NCBI GenBank assembly: GCA_947169975.1
Contig: CAMVRT010000006.1
Coordinates: forward strand, 41,344-105,343
Origin: an uncultured Oscillospiraceae bacterium
GTDB taxonomy: Bacteria; Bacillota; Clostridia; Oscillospirales; Oscillospiraceae
Direction: 5' to 3'
DNA length: 64,000 bases
Shown here: one piece after another, positions 58,701-64,000 of the stretch
Position numbering within the stretch: the stretch's first letter is position 1
Layout: the number at the start of each line of letters is the position of its first letter
Position numbers and translations under genes: made by a program
Notes under the pieces: model-generated
What the model saw: the letters and a program-made list of their open reading frames with translations, nothing else
Told to the model about the DNA's origin: nothing
Databases searched by the model: none

Positions 58701-61486
58701 AGTCTGACGCCGTCAACGCCCACTGTGAAAGCGACGGTGGCGCCCGCCAGCGCGCCGGTATCCCTGGGCTGAGCGGTGATGCCCGCCTTAACGGTCAGGG
58801 CAGCGGCCTCGGAATACACCGCGTTGCCGCTGGCGTCGGTGACCAGGCAGCGGTACTGATAGCTGTCGCGGCTCGTTGTAACGGCAACGGAGAGAGTGTC
58901 CGTTTTGCTGTCCGGAGTGGTGGCGTTGGTCCAGCTTCCGCCGGGCGCCTTGTACTGCCACTGATAGGCCACCTGCCAGCCCTTGGCGGACACGGTGAAG
59001 GTCACCGTTTCGCCGGATCTGGCAGCCGCGTCGGCGGGCTGGGCCGTCACGGCCAGAATGTACAGCGCAGCCGGCTGGGAGACGGCGGTGCTGCCCTTGT
59101 CATCGGTGACGAGGCATCGGAACTGATACCCGTCCAGTTGATCCTCGGCGGTCACGGTCAGCGTGTCCGTGTCACAGCCGGTCCGGTCGCTGTTCACCCA
59201 GGCGCTGTCGGAAGTGACCCGGTACTGCCAGCAGTAGGTCAGGCCGTTGCCCACAGCCGACACCGTGAACCGCACCGTGCTGCCGGGCAGCGCGCCTACG
59301 TCCCCGGACTGGTCGGCGATAAAGGCCTTGATGGTCAGCGTGGCGGCGTTCGAGGTGACCCGGAGGCCGCTGGCGTCGGTGACCACACAGCGGTACTGAT
59401 AGTTGTTCTGCTCCACCGTGGCAGCGACGGATAGGGTATCCGTTTTGCTGCCCGAAGCGGTGCAGTCGGTCCAGCTTCCGCCGGGCGCCTTGTACTGCCA
59501 CTGATAGGCCACCTGCCATCCCTTGGCGGACACGGTGAAGGTCACGGTCTCGCCGGATTCGGCAGCCACGTCGGCGGGCTGGGCTGTCACAGCCAGAATG
59601 TACAGCGCAGCCGGCTGGGAGGCGGCGGTACTGCCCTTGTCATCGGTGACAAGGCAGCGGAACTGATGCCCGTCCAGTTGATCCTCGGCGGTCACGGTCA
59701 GTGTGTCCGTGTCACAGCCGGCCCGGTCGCTGTTCACCCAGGCGCTGTCGGGTGTGACCCGGTACTGCCAGCAGTAGGTCAGGCCGTTGCCCACAGCTGA
59801 CACCGTGAACTGCACCATGTTGCCGGGCAGCGCGCCTGCATCCCCGGACTGTTCGATAATAAAGGCCTTGATGGTCAGCGTGGCGGCGTCCGAGGTGACC
59901 TGGAGGCCGTTTTCATCGGTGACCACGCAGCGGTATTGATTGTTGTTCTGCTGCGCCGTGGCGGTGACGGAGAGCGTGGCGGTGCTGCAGCCTCCGGCGG
60001 TGCAGTCAGTCCAGCTTCCGCCGGGCTCCTGATATTGCCAGCGGTACGTCAGCCCGGTACCCAGAGCCGTTACCGTGAACGTGGCGGTGGAACCCACGTC
60101 AACGTGGGCGTCCGCGGGCTGGGCGGTAACGCCCATCACGTACAGCGACGCGGTATTGGATATCATTGTCTTGCCCGTGACGTCGGTGATCACGCAGCGG
60201 TAATCCCGGCCGTTCAAGGCGGCAGTGGCCGTGACGAGGAGGGTGTCCGTGGTGCTGCCGGCATCGGTCCAGCCGGAGCCGTCGTCGGACTGCCACCGAT
60301 ACGTCAGGCCGTTGCCCACAGCACCCACGGTAAAGACGGCGGTGTCGCCGATACGGGCCCTGGCGTCCTGAGGCTGGGCGGTGATTTCCGCTTCCACCAG
60401 CAGGGTGGCCTCGTCCGAAAAGAACTCCCGCCCGTCGGACAGAGTCACCCGGCAGCGGTACGTGCCCTGATTATCCATGTTCACCGGCACGTTAAGGCTG
60501 GGCGTGGCGTTGCCGGAGGCATCTGATTTGATCCAACTTCCGTCCTCACTCCGAAAGTACCATTGATAGGCCAGCTCGGAGTCCTCACTGACAATGGTGA
60601 CGGTATATTTTGCCGTTTCTCCTGCCTTTGCGGACACGTCGGCAGGCTGAGAGAGGATTAGGGAGGTGGTGTTTTCGATATATAGTCTTTCATAGTAGGC
60701 GACCTGATAGTAACTGCCCGGACCCGAATAGTAGCCCTGCTTATGTTCCATTTCATAAATTACCGTCGAATCACTATAATGCTTCGTACCCTCACGGACA
60801 GCCCGCAATATATAGCCGCCATGGCTGACATCTATTGCGATCAGCGGATTCCCTGTACAGTTGGCTATTGTGTTATCGCTGACTGCGGCAGGGTCCATGC
60901 TGCTGAGCTTCAGGGAGGTCAGATGGTTATTTCCACAATACAGCGTCTTCAACTCGTCGCAACCGTTCAAATTCAGTTCGGTCAGCTGGTTGTTGCTGCA
61001 CCGCAGCGTTTTCAGCGCCGTGTTTGCGCTGAGATCCAGTTCCGTCAGCTGGTTGCTATAGCATGTCAACGTCGTCAGTTCCGTGTTGGTGCTGACGTCC
61101 AGCTCCGTCAACTGGTTGCTGTAGCACTCCAGTCTTGTCAGCGCCGTGTTATGGCTGACGTCCAGCTCCGTCAGCTGGTTGTTGTAGCAGTTCAGCGTCT
61201 TAAGCGCCGGGAACAGCTCCACGCCCTGCAGCGTGGTGATGCTCTTGCCGGACACGTCGATGCTGGTCACCGCGGAGCGCTCCGACGGGCTGAGCCAGTT
61301 GTTTTTGTCCGTGTCGAAGTTCGACTTGACATAGCTGCGGAAATTTTCATCCGGGAAGTTGGCGGCGTTGATGGCGACGTCTTCGTCGTCCTCCACCGCC
61401 TCCGCCACGGGCGCCGTCACCGGAAGCATGGTCAGCACCATGACCAGCGCCAGCAGCGCGTGCAGAAACCTTTTCCACCGTTTCAT
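55769..61486 (-). CDS. Giant secreted protein: leucine-rich repeats plus 16 Ig-like domains
   Basis: A 1905-residue protein. Residues 1-30 are a signal peptide (ALLALVMVLTMLPVTAPVAEA). Residues about 38-240 form a bacterial LRR array with NNQLTELDVS-type units every 21-23 residues. Then come 16 tandem Ig-like domains of about 90 residues, each with TAQP, a G-T/ FTV strand, YxWQY and YRCxVTD carrying one Cys in the F strand. Domains 3-4, 5-6 and 7 repeat with a 540-bp period and near identity. The final 190 residues are a distinct domain (SGGYKISKTIVKENG onward) ending in Trp/Gly-rich FMMLWDHWVSGLVGG. No LPXTG or SLH motif, so anchoring is unclear. GGAGGAG precedes ATG 61486. Probably an adhesin or surface fibre. 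Confidence 0.88.
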   Translation of the reverse strand: MKRWKRFLHALLALVMVLTMLPVTAPVAEAVEDDEDVAINAANFPDENFRSYVKSNFDTDKNNWLSPSERSAVTSIDVSGKSITTLQGVELFPALKTLNCYNNQLTELDVSHNTALTRLECYSNQLTELDVSTNTELTTLTCYSNQLTELDLSANTALKTLRCSNNQLTELNLNGCDELKTLYCGNNHLTSLKLSSMDPAAVSDNTIANCTGNPLIAIDVSHGGYILRAVREGTKHYSDSTVIYEMEHKQGYYSGPGSYYQVAYYERLYIENTTSLILSQPADVSAKAGETAKYTVTIVSEDSELAYQWYFRSEDGSWIKSDASGNATPSLNVPVNMDNQGTYRCRVTLSDGREFFSDEATLLVEAEITAQPQDARARIGDTAVFTVGAVGNGLTYRWQSDDGSGWTDAGSTTDTLLVTATAALNGRDYRCVITDVTGKTMISNTASLYVMGVTAQPADAHVDVGSTATFTVTALGTGLTYRWQYQEPGGSWTDCTAGGCSTATLSVTATAQQNNNQYRCVVTDENGLQVTSDAATLTIKAFIIEQSGDAGALPGNMVQFTVSAVGNGLTYCWQYRVTPDSAWVNSDRAGCDTDTLTVTAEDQLDGHQFRCLVTDDKGSTAASQPAALYILAVTAQPADVAAESGETVTFTVSAKGWQVAYQWQYKAPGGSWTDCTASGSKTDTLSVAATVEQNNYQYRCVVTDASGLRVTSNAATLTIKAFIADQSGDVGALPGSTVRFTVSAVGNGLTYCWQYRVTSDSAWVNSDRTGCDTDTLTVTAEDQLDGYQFRCLVTDDKGSTAVSQPAALYILAVTAQPADAAARSGETVTFTVSAKGWQVAYQWQYKAPGGSWTNATTPDSKTDTLSVAVTTSRDSYQYRCLVTDASGNAVYSEAAALTVKAGITAQPRDTGALAGATVAFTVGVDGVRLTYRWQNRASGNAPWTDCNLTGSNTATLRVKATEALDGYQYRCLITDATGDTITSEAAGLYILAITAQPESVSVPQSDTAILTVSAKGLDLTYCWEYGGADGRSWTENYYDPACQWGNSTNTFSICHDHWSNAVEQFRCRVTDASGNVVYSAPVTVRFFTRIWDQPADVWTADGATAAFSVTFSGDHPAAQWQYRAAEEDAWTDVGEAGPQLDQTTLNVTAAADLDGCQYRCVFNDATGVEVCSEPATLHVTAITAQPEDADAEADETVSFAVEAMGVGLTYRWQYRTSTESAWRDSDDAGYNTPELCVIASADRNGYQYRCRISDSKGNTVYSDAATLTIRISIIAQPETVMAKVGEIAAFTVDAAGAGLKYHWQYRTSADGTWKSSGATGYNTDTLKISATAARNGYQYRCRISDSNGSTVYSDAATLEIAASVTTQPQDACVKVGETAAFTVKAAGSDLKYQWQYRTSADGTWKSSGATGCKTATLKISATAARNGYQYRCKITDAYNNTVYSDAATLKIAIAVTAQPKSVRVKAGETVPFTVTATGVGLKYHWQYRTSASGTWKSSGATGCSTATLKISATAARNGYQYRCKITDSNGSTAYSNAATLTVESPAKITSQPRSVTATAGDTVKFTVGATGIELTYQWQYRTSSGGTWKNSTTSGCKTATLSIHATEARNGYQYRCAVSDSLGNTVYSNAATLTVEPVLRITSHPSSCTVTAGDTASFRVSAAGSGLSYRWQYRTSSSGTWSNFSTGSYTSSTLSFTATSGRSGYQFRCRVTDSAGSTVYSNAATLTVKTSDSNTAAKLRDYIKNNGTYQSSGGYKISKTIVKENGTICSLSATYFPSSNTIEFFGDLTGSYGGESVKFTLNISNTSSPYVSSSLVAEFDVRGSDSISAAGTTYDFKTSNYSSGKILSFSGRQQYNGSWSSFNNDSLWNETLSESVSSFMMLWDHWVSGLVGGGMRGLGFTSYTS

Positions 61487-61540
61487 TGATACTCCTCCTT
61501 TTTCGTTCGCTTTCCCCGTTCCGGGTGATTTCCCACAAAA

Positions 61541-61590
61541 ATTATAGCATATCGTTTTCCAAAATGTGTGGGCCTTTGGCCCAATTTTGG
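61541..61590 (-). promoter_or_regulatory. Promoter and GGGCC palindrome of the giant gene
   Basis: Minus-strand extended -10 TGC-TATAAT (61541-61549) with a poor -35. A TGGGCC-N3-GGCCCA palindrome (61569-61583) followed by AATTTTGGC is centred about 30 bp upstream of the -10. The same arrangement stands before the regulator gene at 62319-62368. Confidence 0.7.
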
Positions 61591-61691
61591 CTGTTTTTTA
61601 AACTGTTATAACAAAATTTATGTCATAAGGAACACTTATGGAGGGAGAAACATAAAAAAGAGCCGCGCAGGGACGTGACGAGGGAGCGGAT

Positions 61692-61802
61692 GGACACCTC
61701 ATCCGTCTGCCCTTCGGGCAGCCACCTTCCCCTCAAGGGGAAGGCTTTGGCGTGGCGGCAAAAAGAGAAAAAACCGACCGCCGGACATCCGGCGGTCGGT
61801 TT
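61692..61802. repeat. Composite intergenic repeat R2 with terminator, right copy
   Basis: About 111 bp, nearly identical to 55531-55638, including the CCGACCGCCGGA / TCCGGCGGTCGG hairpin (61774-61799). It ends transcription of the regulator gene before the giant gene's promoter. Confidence 0.85.
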
Positions 61803-61807
61803 GTCAT

Positions 61808-61853
61808 GTGGGACGGATTGCCGCGGGCCGAAAAGCGGCCCTCGCAATGACGG
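61808..61853. repeat. Dispersed repeat R1
   Basis: GGGACGGATTGCCGCGGGCC then GCGGCCCTCGCAATGAC, ends as in the 33947 copy. Confidence 0.6.
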
Positions 61854-61861
61854 GGGAGCGG

Positions 61862-62293
61862 TCACTCTGTCAGCAGGGACTGGCCCCGCTCAAAGAGCAG
61901 GGTGTTGGTCTCGTCCACCGTCAGGTGGTGGTCAATGGCGAAAATCAGGATGCTGTCGCGGGAAAAGCGGGGGTAGAGCCCCGGCCGGCCTGCCAGACGG
62001 AACAGCTCCTGGGCTGTGTCCAGATTCAGATCCATACCCAGGATGATGCACATCAGCTTGTTGACCCCGGGGATCTTCCGGCCGCGGAAAATGTCGTATA
62101 CGTAATAGCGATCCAGACCGCAACGGACTGCCAGCTCGCTGCGGTTGATGCCCTCGGCGTCGATCAGCTGCTGCAGACGGGTGGGGAGATCCACACTGAT
62201 GAGCTGGGATCCGTTGCGATTAAAGTAGTCCCGGATGTTGCTGGCGCCGTTCAGCTCCCGCAGCAGCTCACCGGTCTTCTTGCTTCTTACCAT
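61862..62293 (-). CDS. Helix-turn-helix regulator, likely controller of the Ig-protein/kinase locus
   Basis: A 143-residue protein. Residues about 33-90 form an XRE-type HTH (LPTRLQQLIDAEGINRSELA, then GLDRYYVYDIFRGRKIPGVNK). The C-terminal half is helical (DLNLDTAQELFRLAG, DSILIFAIDHHLTVDETNTLL) and resembles a signal or dimerisation region found in clostridial HTH proteins encoded beside protein kinases. ATG 62293 follows GGAGGCGG. Divergent from the kinase gene, with a 197-bp shared intergenic region. The palindrome in its own promoter also precedes the giant gene, suggesting it controls both. Confidence 0.8.
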   Translation of the reverse strand: MVRSKKTGELLRELNGASNIRDYFNRNGSQLISVDLPTRLQQLIDAEGINRSELAVRCGLDRYYVYDIFRGRKIPGVNKLMCIILGMDLNLDTAQELFRLAGRPGLYPRFSRDSILIFAIDHHLTVDETNTLLFERGQSLLTE

Positions 62294-62318
62294 GGCAACC
62301 GCCTCCTCTCCGTACCCT

Positions 62319-62368
62319 ATTATACACCTTTTTTTTCAAAAGTGTTGGGCCGGCGGCCCAATTTTGGC
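62319..62368 (-). promoter_or_regulatory. Promoter and GGGCC palindrome of the HTH gene
   Basis: Minus-strand TATAAT (62319-62324), poor -35, and TTGGGCC-GGC-GGCCCAA (62345-62361) followed by TTTTGGC. Palindrome centre lies 29 bp from the -10, as in the giant gene's promoter (30 bp). Confidence 0.7.
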
Positions 62369-62437
62369 ATTTTTTTAAGAAAAAATGTAAAAATTTGACA
62401 AACCACGGCGCGAAAAACGGCAGGACGACGGTTCCCC

Positions 62438-62466
62438 TTGACATTTTTGCTGTATCAACCTATGAT
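62438..62466 (+). promoter_or_regulatory. Promoter of the kinase gene
   Basis: TTGACA (62438-62443), 17-bp spacer, TATGAT (62461-62466), 24 bp before the start codon. Confidence 0.75.
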
Positions 62467-62490
62467 TTAAGAAACAGGGAGGTGAGACCG

Positions 62491-63204
62491 ATGAACGGCC
62501 GGACATATCTGGAGCAGCAGTTGGCTGCGTATTATGAGGAGATCTCCCGCCTGGGCAGGGGCAAGATCCTCTATCGGCACATAAAAACGGGAGCGGCGCT
62601 GATCTGCCGGACGATGTCGGCCGGGGACGATCTGTCTGTGTTCCATCGGCTGGCGGGACGTACCCACCCCCATCTGGCGGAGGTCTACGACGTGATCGAG
62701 GATGAGACCGCGCCGGCGGTGCTGCTGGAATACGTACCGGGCCGCTCTCTGGATGAATTATTAGGGGACGAGCCGCCCAAATTCGACGCCGTACGCCGTA
62801 TGGCGCTGGACATCTGCGACGGGCTCATCGCCCTCCACTCCCTGGAGATCGTCCACAAGGACCTGAAGCCGGAGAACGTGATCATCACCCCGGAGGGTAC
62901 GGCCCGGCTCATCGACTACGGCATCGCCACCGTCTTTGGCGAGGACAGGCCTACACAGACCGCCCTGCTGGGCACCGTGGGCTTCGCCGCGCCGGAGCAG
63001 TTCGGCTTTAACCGCACCGACGCCCGGACGGATCTCTACTCCTTCGGTGTGCTGCTCAACGTGCTGCTGGCCCATGAGCATCCTACCGCAAAGCAATACC
63101 GGGAGGGGCAGCCCGGCAAGATCATCCGCCGCTGCCTGCAGACCAGCCCGGAGGATCGCTACGCCTCCGCCATGGAGCTGCGGAAGGCGCTGATGAAATG
63201 GTGA
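62491..63204 (+). CDS. Atypical serine/threonine protein kinase (PknB-like catalytic domain only)
   Basis: A 237-residue kinase domain with no membrane span. Gly-rich loop LGRGKI is short. Where VAVK is expected the sequence reads ALICRTM, so the ATP-binding Lys is Arg or Cys. The alpha-C Glu position also appears to be Val. By contrast VHKDLKPENVII keeps the catalytic Asp and Asn (HKD for HRD), IDYGIA keeps the metal-binding Asp (DYG for DFG), and GTVGFAAPEQF and DLYSFGVLL are intact. GGGAGGTGA precedes ATG 62491. Activity is plausible but uncertain. Divergent from the HTH gene. Confidence 0.85.
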   Translation: MNGRTYLEQQLAAYYEEISRLGRGKILYRHIKTGAALICRTMSAGDDLSVFHRLAGRTHPHLAEVYDVIEDETAPAVLLEYVPGRSLDELLGDEPPKFDAVRRMALDICDGLIALHSLEIVHKDLKPENVIITPEGTARLIDYGIATVFGEDRPTQTALLGTVGFAAPEQFGFNRTDARTDLYSFGVLLNVLLAHEHPTAKQYREGQPGKIIRRCLQTSPEDRYASAMELRKALMKW

Positions 63205-63245
63205 GCCGGCGTTGCGGCGGTCAATGGTATAATGATATGAAGATG

Positions 63246-63463
63246 AAGGGGACTGTTGCAAAATGCAAACCACCCCCGTCATTGCGAAGAAAATGCCGCC
63301 CAAAAGGCGGCATTTTCTGTGGGAATCCGTCCTTTCGAACGGGAATTACGGATTCCCACGGTCTCGTCGGGGCCTCGCAAAACTGAGCATCCAAATCTCT
63401 GATTTGGCAACGCGAAGGATTCCTGTGGATGACACGAATGGCCGTTTTGCAACAGTTCCCTTT
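63246..63463. mobile_element. MITE-like element with GGGACTGTTGCAAAA ends
   Basis: Inverted ends AAGGGGACTGTTGCAAAA (63246-63263) and its complement TTTTGCAACAGTTCCCTTT (63445-63463) enclose about 180 bp without coding capacity. The ends resemble IS6/IS26-family ends (GGCACTGTTGCAAA). Inside is an R1-type repeat with CGTCATTGCGAAG and GGGCCTCGC. No target duplication is evident. A hairpin AAAATGCCGCC / GGCGGCATTTT at 63290-63316 would terminate the kinase transcript. Confidence 0.7.
63290..63316 (+). terminator. Terminator of the kinase gene, within the MITE
   Basis: Perfect 11-bp stem AAAATGCCGCC / GGCGGCATTTT, 5-nt loop, T run. Confidence 0.75.
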
Positions 63464-63518
63464 TCGCATAGGATTGCGATTGGAGACAGCACCAACCGGA
63501 GACAACTGGCTGAAGCGG

Positions 63519-64000
63519 TCAGGCAATCACGGTCAGCTTGGCGGCGTTGGAATAGGTGACGGCACCGTTAGCGTCGGTGATCTTGCAGCGGTACTGATAG
63601 CCATTCCGGGCGGCGGTGACGGGCACGGACAGTGTGGCGGTCTTGTTGCCGGTCATGGAGCAGTTGTTCCATGTGGTGCCGCCGGCGGACAGATACTGCC
63701 ACTGGTAGGTGAGGCTCACGCCGGTTGCCTTGACGGTGAACTTAACGGTGTCACCGGGTGCAGCGGAGACATCAACCGGCTGGGACGTGATAACCGTCTT
63801 GACCGTCAGCTTGGCGGCGTTGGAGTAGGTGACAGAGCCGCTGCCATCGGTGATCTTGCAGCGGTACTGGTAACCGTTGCGGGCAGCGGTGACGGGGACG
63901 GACAGGGTGGCGGTCTTGTTGCCGTCCATAGAGCAGTTGTTCCACGTGGTGCCGCCGGCTGCCTTATACTGCCACTGATAGGTCAGGCTCGGGCCGGTGG
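63519..64000 (-). CDS. C-terminal end of a second Ig-like repeat protein (5' end outside window)
   Basis: The reverse frame is open through the window edge, so the start lies beyond 64000. About 160 residues are visible, forming one complete and one partial Ig-like domain of the same type as in the giant protein: LTYQWQYKAAGGTTWNNCS, then YQYRCKITDGSGSVTYSNAAKL and a closing copy ending LTVIA. The two visible domains are near-identical to each other. Unlike the giant protein, this one ends right after an Ig domain, without the extra C-terminal domain, so the two differ in architecture. Confidence 0.85.
   Translation of the reverse strand, partial: TGPSLTYQWQYKAAGGTTWNNCSMDGNKTATLSVPVTAARNGYQYRCKITDGSGSVTYSNAAKLTVKTVITSQPVDVSAAPGDTVKFTVKATGVSLTYQWQYLSAGGTTWNNCSMTGNKTATLSVPVTAARNGYQYRCKITDANGAVTYSNAAKLTVIA

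Noticed and set aside
56555..59434. Plus-strand open frames opposite the Ig-repeat gene
   Set aside because: They repeat only because the Ig domains do; the minus strand has the signal peptide, ribosome site and domain motifs.
55769..61486. Sortase-anchored surface protein
   Set aside because: No LPXTG-type motif, hydrophobic stretch and basic tail at the C-terminus.

Overview
The window looks like chromosomal DNA of a GC-rich anaerobic Firmicute. My best guess is the Oscillospiraceae (Oscillibacter/Flavonifractor/Dysosmobacter-like). The reasons are the consensus TTGACA/TATAAT promoters and AGGAGG ribosome sites, a LytR-CpsA-Psr protein, a CoA-transferase of the butyrate-producer type, an arginine deiminase operon, and short GC-rich intergenic repeats. 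This is inference; there is no rRNA or marker gene to settle it.

Region 1 (1-30 kb) is a cell-surface polysaccharide locus. A leftward operon (fnlA, fnlB and a wecB-like gene cut by the window edge) makes UDP-N-acetyl-L-fucosamine. It diverges from a rightward cluster of about 22 closely spaced genes starting at 3404. These encode nine retaining or inverting glycosyltransferases, O- and N-acyltransferases, an EpsG-type polymerase, a nucleotide-sugar dehydrogenase, a Wzm/Wzt-type ABC exporter with a long Wzt C-terminus, an ATP-grasp enzyme, two DegT-fold proteins, a LicD-like transferase and RmlA/RmlB. Downstream are a membrane phosphoesterase, an LCP protein that could attach the polymer to peptidoglycan, a GNAT acetyltransferase and a membrane protein. 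No priming transferase and no Wzx flippase lie in the window.

Region 2 (29.6-39 kb) holds arcABC, a CorA-like transporter, a hypothetical on the minus strand, a zinc-ribbon membrane protein and a lipoprotein that fuses an amidase to a beta-lactamase-fold domain.

Region 3 (39.1-44.3 kb) is an accessory patch: two tRNA-Ser genes, a tRNA-Pro gene whose 3' end is repeated downstream in 144-bp tandem units and again 4.7 kb away, REP-like palindromes with one intact and two truncated RAYT transposase copies, a small XRE regulator, a PadR/HAAS/secreted-protein operon, an AT-rich orphan NTF2-fold immunity-like gene and a scrap of an Rhs core.

Region 4 (44.6-55.5 kb) has the CoA-transferase, a two-gene ABC transporter, a BlaI/M56 peptidase pair in one operon with an FtsX-type permease and its ATPase, and a Na/Pi-type transporter.

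Region 5 (55.5-64 kb) is the most unusual. A 1905-residue secreted protein (leucine-rich repeats plus 16 Ig-like domains) is flanked by near-identical intergenic repeats. Next to it are a helix-turn-helix regulator and a divergent protein kinase that lacks the usual ATP-binding lysine. Then comes a MITE and the C-terminal end of a second Ig-like protein. The Ig-protein gene and the regulator gene share the same GGGCC-N3-GGCCC palindrome at the same distance from their -10 boxes, which suggests one regulatory circuit.
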